From assembly GCA_011037195.1 (NCBI GenBank), contig JAAEAF010012976.1:158421-222420 (forward strand): a stretch of 64,000 nucleotides of DNA, written 5' to 3'. Shown here in pieces: positions 23,900 through 34,995 of this stretch. Position numbers and translations under genes: made by a program. The notes under the pieces are model-generated. The model did no database searches. It saw only the letters and a program-made list of their open reading frames with translations, and was not told the origin of the DNA. The stretch comes from Triatoma infestans (Eukaryota; Arthropoda; Insecta; Hemiptera; Reduviidae). How positions within the stretch are numbered: the stretch's first letter is position 1; every line of letters begins with the position of its first letter.

Positions 23900-26142
23900 T
23901 TACTGGACATGCCTCGTAATTCTCTAGAGATGAGAAAGTGGGGATTTCTTCAATATTCTGTTGGTGCTTTTATCTGTAATTCTGTCCGGCATTGCACACT
24001 ATTTGCTCAATTGCGAGTGAGGACAGCTTGTTTCTTTGGTTCATTCTTCCAGCCTGTTTTATCGTCATCCCTTACAAATCGGTATTTATATGTAACTCCA
24101 CAACCAGATATTGTGTGCCCTTCCAATATTAACTAATATATGTGTAGAGAGTCGGCAATGGTACATTCAAATCCATGCATACAACTGCTAAAATTCATTC
24201 CATTTGCTAGATTTAGAAAATTGTTTACTTCTAAATATTGCTTAGCTTTTTGTACCAAATATCCAGAACTATATTAAACTTAGGAAATTATATTAATTGG
24301 AAAAAAATTTATCAATTTAATACTGAGTAATTAATTTTAACTTTTTCTTATAGCTTATAAGAGGAAATACTGCGAAGAGTTTTCTCCTTAAATCCATATT
24401 TTGTGGATAAAGTTAAATAAAAAAGTGGCTTTTAGAAATTTAAATTAGGCAGCCGATGAACATTTTAAGTAACAATTTTAATAAAAAATTAAGTTTGCGC
24501 TCTCCGAATTACTTAACTACTTCTTTTCTACATTGCCCTTCCCAGTTTTGTAATTCATCTACTAAAATAGCATTAGTGATAAAAATAAGCTCTAAATATT
24601 TCATATTTGAAAACAAAAACAAAAATAGTGCAGAGAATTAAAAGAGAAAGAAAGTTTATTTTACAGCAGATTATTGTTAATTATATATATAGATATACAA
24701 ATATATATATCACCATGTAATTATTCAGAAATATTTCTATGTAATAATAATATTTCTTGTTATTTCTATAATAAATTGAATGTAATTTGCTGTAAAGATT
24801 GTTTGACAAATTTGAACATGGGCCAACACATTTACTATATTACCTTACTATACGTATAATTTTTAATAACTGTTTCTAACTATGACAGATTATAACTAAG
24901 TTATTATATAAATAGTAAATTATGAATTTATAAATAACATATAAATATTTTACTAGAAGTTAAATCGTTATTTCCAGTTTAAATTTGTTTTATCAATGTT
25001 CAGTCCAATTATTGGTAATGCTAGACTAATTTGAACTAATAATATAATATTGTCATTTATAAATTCTGAATGATAAATCTTTTTTCTTTTTTTAGAAAAC
25101 TCTCTGATAAATTAGGAATTTAAATGCTCATAATTTTTCACCATCAAACAATATTGAAAAATAACAATAAATTAGAGAATTATTGACGTAATAATCTTTG
25201 CATTTTTAATTCATTTCTATTTTTATAATTTTCATTCATTTTTATCATATTAATTATTAACCAGTGATATTTTAAATGCCAAATTGTTATTGCTAACATG
25301 TTAAGAAGCATTTTCTGTTTGCTTTTACTTCAAACGTTTGTTTTAATTATGATAATTAATACAAAAACAAAACAAAAATAACTAGTACTAGTCCATATTA
25401 ATTGACCAATTTTCATTAAACTTTAATGATTTTTAGCGGTTCTCATTGTTTGCCCATAATGCTATAAAATTGTGTACCATACATTACACTGAATTGGTAG
25501 TTCATAGGTTCAGTCCAAAAAAATGTTTCAAATGACTGTGATAAATTTTAGGCTTTTGTAGTAAGTAAACCACACTCAGGAAAATCATGTTAGGCAGAAA
25601 AGAAAGCATTACTTTCTGTAGAAGAATTTTGCCAGAATCCATCAAGACGGGAACCCCTGGTGATTCATAAAAGCGGAATATCAGTTTGTTGAGCTTTCTG
25701 CAGTTTTTGTTTGAATTTTTCTGTAAGAAATCACAAACACACACACATTCATTTTAATATTGGTTAATATAAAATATTTATAGAAAGATAAGTTTGCTAT
25801 CTGTCTTCGTCTACTATACATCTGTTCAGTGACTGGTGGTTGTAGGTAGAGCAGCCCGCCTTATGAATGCTCTGAATGAGTTTCCTGTATCAATGAACAG
25901 GGAAGTGAGTTTAGAATGTCAATCAGTTTATATACATTCACGCCCACTATTCTGCTAAATTACAATGCAATAATGAGCCAATTATTCTATTAAAATTAAG
26001 TGTGTATTAAAGTTTATTAATAATCTCTAGTCATTAAAAAGTAATCGCAGAGTTGCCAACTTTCAATTAAACAAATTTCAACGTTCGTATAAAGTCATTG
26101 AAAAATATTAATGAATTTAAAATAAACATAACCGGGATTTGA
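23900..26142. other. AT-rich noncoding, no gene recognised
   Basis: Mostly AT-rich. About 25500-25750 is a diverged piece of the ACTTCCGG repeat (GCCAGAATCCATCAAGACGG and a CACACACACA tract). Nothing else. Confidence 0.5.
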
Positions 26143-26315
26143 CAAGAATGATTATAAACATTGACTTGTTAACTAGGATGTCTCCAGTTCAAGACCTATG
26201 TTAACAACAACTTAACTTTTATATATTAAAAAAAATATTAAAAGTAAGGTTGATGCTTTGGCCGCTCCCTTCACCTAAATTCGTAATTGGGACGTTAAGC
26301 CTATTGAAATGTAAT
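26143..26315 (+). mobile_element. tRNA-derived SINE, family 2, decayed copy
   Basis: GATTATAAACATTGACTTGT, CTCCAGTTCAAGACC and TTGGCCGCTCCCTTCACCTA, then TCGTAATTGGGACGTTAAGC, follow the order of blocks of the 9174 copy with many changes. Confidence 0.5.
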
Positions 26316-28166
26316 CATTTCTTTACGCAACATTCCATCAAAACTCAATGTTATAATAAAAATAAATTAAATTTTAGTGAACACTTTAATACTTTGAAAC
26401 GTTAAACCATTCTTATAAATCTAAAATTCCTTTTCGAATGATAATATTCTATTCCATTTTCATAAAACAGAAAGCAATAAATAAATGCTAGAGGAATGGG
26501 CTTTTTCAAATTTCTACCAATTACCACTTGCATTCTCTTTGCAAACAAATAACTATTTCGTACTCGATGTAGAACTCAAAACCTGTTTTTTCCGATGCAA
26601 ACATAATTTCGACAATTTGATAGTTTAGCGATTCATCATCTGACAGGCAATAAGAAAGTAAAATTATATAAATAAATAAAAAATAAGGCTAATTGTCTAC
26701 CTCGTTCACATAACTGTTATTTGGTTTATCGAAATATTAACGGGGCTGTAAGTCTTTTTATCTCTCTTTAAACAAATTATGAACTTGCCTTCTAGAAGAA
26801 AAGCTAAGAAGAACAGAGAAAACAATGAATTATTTGTAATGTATGTAATTAACATTGGGGTAATTCATAGACTGGAATGAGCATTAAGCGTTTAATTCCA
26901 GAAATTATAGTTTAAGTAACTTACACTCCTTTCATTTAACAACATAACTGTGTTTTGTAACCTTAAAAAGTGTGATACAAATACTGAGAATATCTGATGC
27001 TTTGTTGATCATAATAAAGAAGAACTAAGTTATGGAATTTTCTCAAGCTTTCCATTTGCTTGACGAGATGAAAAGAAGTATATTAAAAAGTTCATTACAA
27101 ATAGTTGAATATATTAAAAATATTTCAAGGTTTTTAAGAAACTATTCACGGTTTTATAGGGGAGAAGTGATTATCATAATCTTACATACTGCATTAAATC
27201 ATGATGATACTTTTCAAGTATCACAAATTGTGGATCATGTAAAATCTTGCAACTGTGCTTTCATTTTTCTCTTTTAGTTATTATAGTTTGAATTACATAA
27301 ATGCAAAAAGAAGCTTTAAAATTAATCACCTCATTTCTCTATTTGCCTGACCAATTAACCATTTGTAAGAAATGATAAAAATTGACACGCAAGAGATGCT
27401 CCTCATTTTAAAAAGTCATCTTCATAATCAGCAGATTAATTGACCGCGGCTTTCCTAAAAATCTAAAGGAGCTGAAATCTTAGGACATTCAATATTTATT
27501 AATATTTATAACTTTTTATCATTTGGGACTATCTATCATGATCTATTTCTTTATTTCTTTATTTATTTATTATTATTAATAATAATAATAATAATAATGA
27601 AGTGGGCCATTCTCTACTATAAGTTAGGCTAAAAAGGACGAAAGCATGTAATTTCAACTTCGTTAGTAGTTACATTATCCTAACAGACCAAGAAGTGAGT
27701 GAAATTTAGTGGCGCCTCCCAATCGTTGGCATATATAGTGAGTGTAGTAATTTATTTGAATAGTGCGTAAAATAGAACTTTTCATACCCGAAAACGAGGG
27801 ATATACTTTTCATATTCAAGTTCGACTACCATCGAATTTGGCCTTTGAACGAGATGCAATTTACTTATGTTGATTTTTATTCACTTTTAAAATATTACAA
27901 AAGTTTCTATTTGAAACTCTTTCAGTTCTTATTTAAAAACTTTTTAAGGCTTAAAATTTTTACTTAATGACTAACTGCCATTAATATGGTGTAGGTAGTG
28001 GGTTCCATAAATTACACTCAAGTAGCAGTTTAGAAGAAAGTTGGTATCTCTCAGTAGCCCTCAAAATCATTATACCAAGTTCAAAGAAAATCGTTGAAGC
28101 CATTTTACAAAAAAATTCATTAACTTAAAAAAGAAAAACCATAAACAAAAGATACTTCTGTTGACG

Positions 28167-28171
<5 letters not shown>
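26316..28171. other. Noncoding, no gene recognised
   Basis: An 81-codon frame at 27032-27277 (+) has no known motif. A short (AAT)n run lies near 27575. From about 27990 there are traces of the ACTTCCGG repeat (AAGTTCAAAGAAAATCGTTG). Confidence 0.5.

Positions 28172-28212
<41 letters not shown>
28172..28212. repeat. Poly(T) run of 41
   Basis: An uninterrupted T homopolymer, followed by ACTATGCCATAATCGG. It could be the poly(A) tail of a - strand retroposon or an assembly-sensitive slippage tract. Confidence 0.95.
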
Positions 28213-28215
<3 letters not shown>

Positions 28216-28283
28216 ATGCCATAATCGGTCGGGATATTCACATTCGACGTCGAGCTTCCCACTTAAATATGAAAATTTAAAAT

Positions 28284-28793
28284 AAAAAATTAATAAGCTA
28301 AAAAATTAGTTGGCTGGGGGGCCAAAGAAGAAACTTTTCAAAAAAGCCCCCTCCCCACACTAAATTACACATACTAACTTTCTATACTTTCCACTCATTT
28401 TATAGTTTATTTATATTCATTTATTTCTCTTATAATTATTAATTGAGTTGTTTTTCATTTCTACCACTCTTCACATTTCCCAACTTGGAAAAAATGTCCC
28501 CTCTCTATTTTCTTTGCAAGTAAACCTTACTCTACAACCAAACAATAACCTCCTCAAACATTTAACTCTCCATTCTTCCTTAACAGGTATCATATCTTTC
28601 TAATATTGTTCAATTATTATATGTTTTAATTTTATCATACAGTTTTCTTTATATCCATATTTTTTTGTTTTGTAGTTCCTGAGGAAAGACACCAAAGGTG
28701 TCCGAAACGTCGAATAAACTTTTTTTTTAAAAAATAAAAAGTTTCTTTTTTTGGCCCCAGCCCAACTAATTTTTTAGCTTGTTTAATTAACAA
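28284..28793. repeat. Element with about 55-bp terminal inverted repeats and one hammerhead-like motif
   Basis: Left end AGCTAAAAAATTAGTTGGCT and GGGGGGCCAAAGAAGAAACTT is matched in inverse at the right end (28727-28790: AAGTTTCTTTTTTTGGCCCC, AGCCCAACTAATTTTTTAGC). About 510 bp, no coding. A hammerhead-like motif lies just inside the right end. Confidence 0.8.
28675..28715 (+). ncRNA. Hammerhead-like motif in the 28284 element
   Basis: GTTC, then CTGAGGA (fits CTGANGA), helix II GACACC/GGTGTC (6 bp, AAA loop), GAAA, palindromic ACGT as a 2-bp stem III, C, then GAAT pairing with GTTC (three Watson-Crick pairs and one G-U) as stem I. Two unpaired A before helix II and one C after it deviate from the textbook core. 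Confidence 0.5.
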
Positions 28794-28849
28794 TGGCCAA
28801 ACATAAATATTGTTTACATTAATAAATAAATAATTTGACCTTCTTGTAA

Positions 28850-29085
28850 TTTTGATTTTACAGATATTTTGTTCTCACATTTACTCACAACAAATACCAT
28901 ACGCGCGCGCGCACGCACACTCGCATATTTATAATATATATACGGTTATGAATGATTAAAAACATTTTTCTTCTCAGGGACCTCAAATCATGTATTTCTC
29001 GTGAAAGCTCAATTCAAAAAAAAAAAAAAAATTTGCTTTTATCGTAATACTTCCCTCGTCAACAACAATAATCAAAGAAAGTAAA
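28850..29085 (+). repeat. ACTTCCGG repeat, 3' part
   Basis: It has CGCGCGCACGCACACTCGCA, then GACCTCAAATCATGTATTTC, the GTGAAAGCTCAATTC block and the end ATCAAAGAAAGTAAAAGATA. Confidence 0.5.
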
Positions 29086-29224
29086 AGATATAAAATCAGG
29101 AAAGATGTGGTATGTAAATAAGCTTCGAGAGAGATTACCTTCAGTTATTTTAGAATGTTATAGTCAGTGTTTAACAATGATGCATTGTGCTTAGTGATAT
29201 TTTTTTTTTGTGATTTCAAAGTGT

Positions 29225-29545
29225 TAAATAAAATTGATAACACTTTATTGAGTGTAGTTTAAAGAAAATTGTTGGGACTATTTTTGAGAAATTATCGATA
29301 AATTCGACATTTTTCTTGCCAGATATGATAGTGATATTATTAAGAGGAATCTCAAGGTTCAGCTTACTATGAGTTTTCGTTTTTGAGATATTTGGTTCAC
29401 ACACATAAACACAGACCCCTTCATTAAAAATATTTTTTTTCTTTCAGCCAAAGACCTTCAAAATCATGTATTTTTAATCAATACTCATATATTCGACAAG
29501 TTGACATGATCGCAAAACTTTTTCTTACTACAGAAAGTAAAAAAA
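29225..29545 (+). repeat. ACTTCCGG repeat, 3' part
   Basis: GAGTGTAGTTTAAAGAAAAT, GAGTTTTCGTTTTTGAGATA, CACACATAAACACAGACCCC and the end TTTTTCTTACTACAGAAAGT, all in the same order as in longer copies. Confidence 0.5.
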
Positions 29546-29551
29546 TCAATT

Positions 29552-30235
29552 GTGAGAATATCTGGTATTTTATCCGTCGTAGCATGCATATTTATTTTCT
29601 TCCTGACCGGTTTCGTATTTTCATCCATCGTCAGAGCAAATTCACCAATGACGCAAGTTCGTGTAGAGAGCTCCCTTCAACGTAAGGTTTCTGTTATTTG
29701 TTACTTACACTTGTTGGTTGTATTTAATTATGTGGGGAGGTTATAAGGTTATGTTACTATGTGTATGTGATTAATGGCAAAATGGAATTATTGTAAGTTA
29801 TGATTAGACATTAGAAAAATAGTGTATAATATATTTGTTTACTGTTTTGCAGAATACTCCATAACTAAATTTTTAATAGTGTTGTAAAGTATGCTAGTGT
29901 CTTATCAAGTTATTTTTGTTAGGGGGGGGCGATAAGTAGTTATGGAGTACACCATACACCACATATGGGGTATGGTATACACTATTTTTGTCTAATCATT
30001 TCTTACAATAATTCCATTTTGCCATTAATCACATACACATAGTAACATAACCTTATAACCTCCCCACATATTATTATACAACAATAAGTGTGAGTAACAA
30101 GTAACAGAAATCTTACGTTGAAGGGAACTCTCTACACGAACTTGGTGAATTTGCTCTGACGATGGATGAAAATCCGAAACCGGTCAGGAAGAAAATAAAT
30201 ATGCATGATACGACGGATAAAATACCAGATGTTAT
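29552..30235. repeat. Foldback element, short relative of the 17937 element
   Basis: Ends AATATCTGGTATTTTATCCG and CGGATAAAATACCAGATGTT. Left arm about 29552-29835, right arm about 29970-30235, nearly identical in inverse orientation. The inner part is shorter than in the 17937 element. Both arms carry the outward hammerhead-like motif; the right one (30152-30190) reads CTGACGATGGATGAAAATCC followed by GAAACCGGTC, with an intact CTGANGA core. Confidence 0.85.
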
Positions 30236-30677
30236 CCAGCATTGCGGATCCATCCACATATTCAACGATTGTGAGAGTGTATGTTCTCTTTGATAAAGGT
30301 TTTTTTCATTCTTATAATATATCTTAGATTTATTTTTTCCTAGACGACTCTCAATAGGAACTCAGGTGCTAAGGGTTTGGTAACTGATAAAAGTTTTTTT
30401 TTTTTAGTATAAAAATTGTCTAGCATATGATTTTTTCATTTCTTGATTTTTCAATACATTTTTAAGATGTTGATGACACATCTTAAAAAAATAAATTAAT
30501 GAATAATCTGTTAATTAGTTTCAGTAAATTTCGGGGTGATAGTAATACATATTATAAGTAGGTAATTGAAATTAATGTAGGTCATTTTGATTTTGTTTGA
30601 ATGATTGCCCGGTTTCGAATAGTCCACTCTCATTACAGATAATACATTATCAAATATTAAGCTGTAATGGAATCTAA

Positions 30678-30775
30678 AAGGAGAAAAATCTAAAGGCAGC
30701 GCTGCCTAGTCTTGAACGTGAGACCTTCATGTGCGAATCCATCGCCGCGATACCATTAATTTCCTCCTTTAATTA
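30678..30775 (-). mobile_element. tRNA-derived SINE, family 1, decayed fragment
   Basis: On the + strand AAAAATCTAAAGGCAGCGCT and CCTAGTCTTGAACGTGAGAC correspond to the inverse head of family 1 (compare 46020-46110). Boxes are degraded. Confidence 0.55.
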
Positions 30776-31759
30776 ATCTTGTGAAATACCCTATAAGAAA
30801 AAAAAAACAAAAAATTAAATGGCCATACAAATCTCAAATTTTATTTATTTATATGTCAATATGTATTTAATTGCCGGGTAAATAGCCTGGAATTGCATAT
30901 GAAGGAAAACATAACTCTTTTTAATGGCGCTATGCGGGGAAGAGCTTACAGCTGTAATAATAGTTATTTACCCATGGCACTGACGATATTGCTAAATTTA
31001 ACTGGTAAAGGCCCAACAATTCACGAAATAAACACAACGCATACCTTGAGTTTAAAAATACTATCTCTTTTATTTACATCAGTTACAGCTGTATATCGTA
31101 ATAATTCACACAAATTATTAATAGTACATTATAGTTATACTTTTCAATTTATATAAATATAAAATAATATTATGATAGATAATTTTATTTATAAGTTGTA
31201 TTAGATTATTTGTTAAAATTCACATATACGCTCTACATTGGAAGCAATACTGACATACACACTCAACATTGGAAGCACTGACTAGTAGTAGTGCTCCTAG
31301 AATTAGAATGTTTTGACTCTAAAGGAATTATGTTTACAAAACAAATGGATATTTAACTTAACAGTATTTATTTCTCCTTGTATTTGGCATCAGTTTATTT
31401 ATACTTCTCTTTTTATCTTCTGTCTTTACAGCATCCACTTTTCTTATGCAACTTTGTTTTCCTTCTACACCATTTCGTAATCAGTTGTAAAAAAAAGTTT
31501 TATTATATATATAGTTTCAAAAATTGTTAAAATAGTTTCTGTGAGCAAAGTAAAATAACCATTAAAGCATAATAATTTATAATGAATTCCTGATTGTTTT
31601 ATGTCTAGTGTGATAAATAGGCAAGTGTCTTGAGTTTGTGCCCTTCCTAGTCTGCTAAATGTTGACTTTCACTGTTTAGAGTTTCCTACACCTATCGGTA
31701 TTAGTGGATAATGGAAACTTTGAACAGGTCAATATTTCTACCCAGTCTAGGCTTAACTG

Positions 31760-31789
31760 ATGGATGATCATCTGAAACCGGCCAGAGAA
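31760..31789 (+). other. Degenerate hammerhead-like motif
   Basis: CTGATGGATGATCATCTGAA followed by ACCGG resembles the foldback-associated motif, but the CTGANGA core is broken (A9 is G) and the terminal GTC is GCC. Confidence 0.3.
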
Positions 31790-31889
31790 AAGAAAAAGAA
31801 GGCACAATCTCAGATTGTCAAATTCTTTTTTTTTTTTTTTGTTTTTTTCTACTTGACGTTCTTACACTCAAACAAGCTGTTTTCTTTAT

Positions 31890-32290
31890 TTTTGTCTGTC
31901 TTCTGTGTCTCCTTCTGTAAGACCGTACCCTATCATGGCCTCTGCAATACCATCTCTCTCCAGCTTATCTTCTGGGTCTTCTTCTTTTCATTTTCCAAAA
32001 GTGCCTAACCAGTTACAAAATTGCTTTGAGAATGCCATTTTTCATCCATTCTTAGTAAATATCCAAACAATTTTAGCTGTTTTATTTCGATGGCTTGAAG
32101 ATGTTCTTACCGTTCTCTTCTTATATCCATCCACGTTTTTCATTCCATCTCTTCTAGATCTTCCAGACGATCTTCTCCAGTAGTACATTTCAGTGGATTC
32201 CTTTCTTTTTTATTAAGAGTCTATGTTTCTGCATCGTACCATATTCCAAAATGGTGCTACGTATGCTTGGAGACAATTTTGCTTGTCTAC
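31890..32290 (-). mobile_element. LINE reverse transcriptase C-terminal fragment (RTE/BovB-like), decayed
   Basis: On the - strand one frame reads EMYYWRRSSGRSRRDGMKNV, then later KLERDGIAEAMIGYGLTEGD with KEEDPED just before. These match the 'EMRYLRR..G.(S/T)RRDR.RN' and 'W...I.EAM..RGLTEGD' blocks downstream of the reverse transcriptase in many insect LINEs. Stops and length changes show it is dead. Confidence 0.75.
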
Positions 32291-33732
32291 TTAAAAAAAA
32301 AAACTTTATTTAATAATAACTTTGACTCTTTTCCCTTCGGATCCATAACATATTTAACGTACTTAGTAATTTTCAATGTGAAATTGCATAATATATTGAA
32401 ATGATAGAATAGAGGAAAGAGTCATTTTCACTGCACCCTAAGAGAGTAAAGGAAATTATTGAGCTTTTTTTTTTTTTAGTAAATCCCGAAAAATGTTTCT
32501 TCCGATTACTTGATGTTTCTTCCGAACCCATCCTTTCTAATGATAACCCAATCAAAATTTTATATTTAACATATTCAACATATAGGCAAGAGGGAGCTAT
32601 GTTTGGAAGGTAGTGTTACTGTTAATTGTAAATGTAGGAGATGATGCAGCCAGGACAACAAAAAATGGTCCGTTACCCAGTATGAACGAACTATCAAAGG
32701 TGACGCTTCTTTTCAAAAAAGAGAATGAAATTAGACGTTATTTTCTTGACTGTGACATAACGTTGATAATACCTGTATGAATCGACGTGATTAGCGTCAA
32801 GAAATTAGGTGTTATGAAATTTATCATTTCCATAATTGTTGGAAATTAAATCAAGCGATTATTGAATTATTTAAACAAATTGTGCGCGCAAAAGCTCGTT
32901 TCAATTTGAAGTGCAAAAGGTCATCTATTAACAGTGCTACGGACCTCTAAAGCCCCCAGTAAGGCAGATCTGAATAATATATAAATTCTGTTATTTATTT
33001 TTAAAATGTTCAATATCATTTAAATATTCGTCTACTTAATAAAACAAAAATATTCTCTCTCACGTGACTATCACTTACGGCTATGGTAAAACAATCAGGC
33101 TTTTGTAAAACAGTTAATGTTTCAGTTTGTAAAAAAAAAAAACCATCCCTTGTTGAGAAAATTGGTCACACAGGAACTGGACTCAATAGTTCCAATACCG
33201 GCTCAGTCGTACTGAGCGCTACCATCTTGCCTTCAAGCGCTCTTCAAGTATACATTGTTCTCTCTGTCACGCCCTCTGCAATGTATTGGCAAATGGACTT
33301 CAACTTGGCTGTCTCAAACTCCCATCAAAAGTTAATATAAATTGAGATAAAACGCCGAAAATCTTAAAACTTTAACAAGTCTCCAGATAACCTTTAAAGG
33401 TTTAAGGAATGGCAAGCTGTGAACCAGTCAAGCATTCATGAGCTAATTGTTTCAATTCACTCTCTGCCAAAAGGAGTTTTACCAATTAAAGAGCTTTCAT
33501 CAAGGGTAACTAAGCAACTAAGCTAATCGTCTATGAATTCTAACTAGCCACTAGGGGCTCATATTAGCCAGCGCTACCATTCTAGTCCTACTATAAACAC
33601 TTATACAAAAGTTCAATCAAGGTTACAATGGTTATACTGCATATATCGTTATCTAGTTAATTGCACTTTATACCTTTTTAATTAAGCTTTAAATGCTAGT
33701 CAGTACGGATTTTTTTACTCTTTTCATTAACA
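32291..33732. other. Noncoding, no gene recognised
   Basis: An 85-codon frame at 33083-33340 has balanced composition but no known motif. It directly precedes the mariner-like remnant and could be part of that element's flank. Confidence 0.4.
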
Positions 33733-34530
33733 TAGAGGGGTTGACAAAAACCGTATTGCTGTTAAGAAGGGTAAATCAGCTTCTCAGATTTTTCAAACAT
33801 TTCTTTCTCTGGGTATTAACTGTGATTTTGTTTATCGTACCATTAACAGGTACAGTGGGACCCTCTCTTTGAGTCCCCACTCCCGTTCCGGGCGTCCTCT
33901 ACAATTCGTAAAGAAAACGTGATTAACGCTTTGACAGCTCGGACCAAAAATCCGTCTAAGGAAACAAAAACAAAAAAAAAATCATGTTTCGCAACATGGG
34001 CATCTTAGAAAGATCTACATGTCAGTCATTATTCTTTTGCTCTGTTATACACATGGTTTTCTCAGACAAATTTTTGTTTACTAGAAATATTTTCAGCATA
34101 GAGGAAAATTTGTCAAAATGATAAGATATCTGCTCTAGAAAAGCACAAGAAATGATTGGTAAAGTTGAAAGAGGCCATCACTCGAGCTCCGTTATGGTTT
34201 GTGGAAGAAGTGAGCTATCAGAGAATAACAGAAAATCCATCTTTTTTGAAAAAATTGTTAAAACATGTGGAAAGAATTTACAAAGAGAATATTTTAGAAC
34301 TCATTGTTAAGTCTTTTTTCAAATACTTGTTAGAAGTTTCAGTAAATAGATTATCAGTACTGCAGATTGGACCTCAGCAAACCCTCTCGATAGAATGGCT
34401 TGTCACAGACGATATTCCAGTCTGTACAGCCACAAATAGTCTTTAGGTGGGTAGCTGAATTCGATCGATGATTGATCAAAAAGACTTAAAGCGTGCCTTC
34501 TGGCTAGAGTTGGATTTTTTTTTTCAATTA
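33733..34530 (+). mobile_element. Tc1/mariner-type transposase pseudogene
   Basis: Fragments in several frames follow the order of a mariner-like transposase: KGKSASQIFQTFLSLGINCD, FVYRTINRYSG and HSRSGRP (N-terminal helix-turn-helix), then VERGHHSSSVMV and VSYQRITENP, then KNLQREYF/IYKENILELIVKS, then a degraded ADWTSANPL block near the last catalytic Asp and a LKRA segment. At least four frameshifts and many stops. It is distinct from the D34D element at 23185. Terminal repeats were not found. Confidence 0.75.
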
Positions 34531-34866
34531 TTCTTGAGGATGTTACTGTTTGTTCCCAAATTAAAGTTTTATTTTATTTCAAACTGATGAGTTTTATCTC
34601 CTACTTTAAACTGTAACAACAGTAATTATGGCAGGACTAGGTACATTCATTACCGCTTGAGTACCGGTCACACTGTGCTTCTATATACTCTTTTATTCTC
34701 ACGCAGTACGCAGAATATAACAATGTGTTTAAGTGCATCTAGTCAGTACTCTGAGTTCAACATTCATCAATCTTCCTGCATATGCTTAAAAGTTTCAAAA
34801 AAACATCTTTTATTTATTTCTATTTTTTTTTTTTTTTAATTGATTTTTGTTTATTTTTATTTTCAG

Positions 34867-34995
34867 AGAATGCGTCTGTTTGAAAAGTGTTTAGAAGATG
34901 CTAGCGGCCGGCTAGCAGCATCAGAGACAGCATGTGCCTCATGGCAACCCACTACAGATCCTGCCCAAGCGCCAGCACAACTGGACAACCTTCAG
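34867..34995 (+). CDS. Dys: Dys exon A: end of spectrin-like rod
   Basis: 43 codons, phase 0 at both ends, between a TTTTCAG acceptor and a GTAAT donor. The product starts [16 protein letters not shown] and ends [10 protein letters not shown], a helical, charged segment as expected in the last spectrin repeat. An in-frame ATG is its second codon, but a T-rich acceptor immediately upstream argues that this is an internal exon. The following 2.4 kb intron holds a 24-bp inverted repeat element and a decayed SINE. Confidence 0.85.

Noticed and set aside
31905..32183. 92-codon + strand frame.
   Set aside because: The opposite strand carries the recognisable LINE C-terminal blocks (EMYYWRRS..., LTEGD), so this is a shadow.
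34870..34872. ATG as the second codon of Dys exon A as a start for a short isoform.
   Set aside because: A good acceptor (TTTTCAG) directly precedes the exon, and an AGA codon before ATG keeps the frame; no promoter or first-exon evidence is visible.
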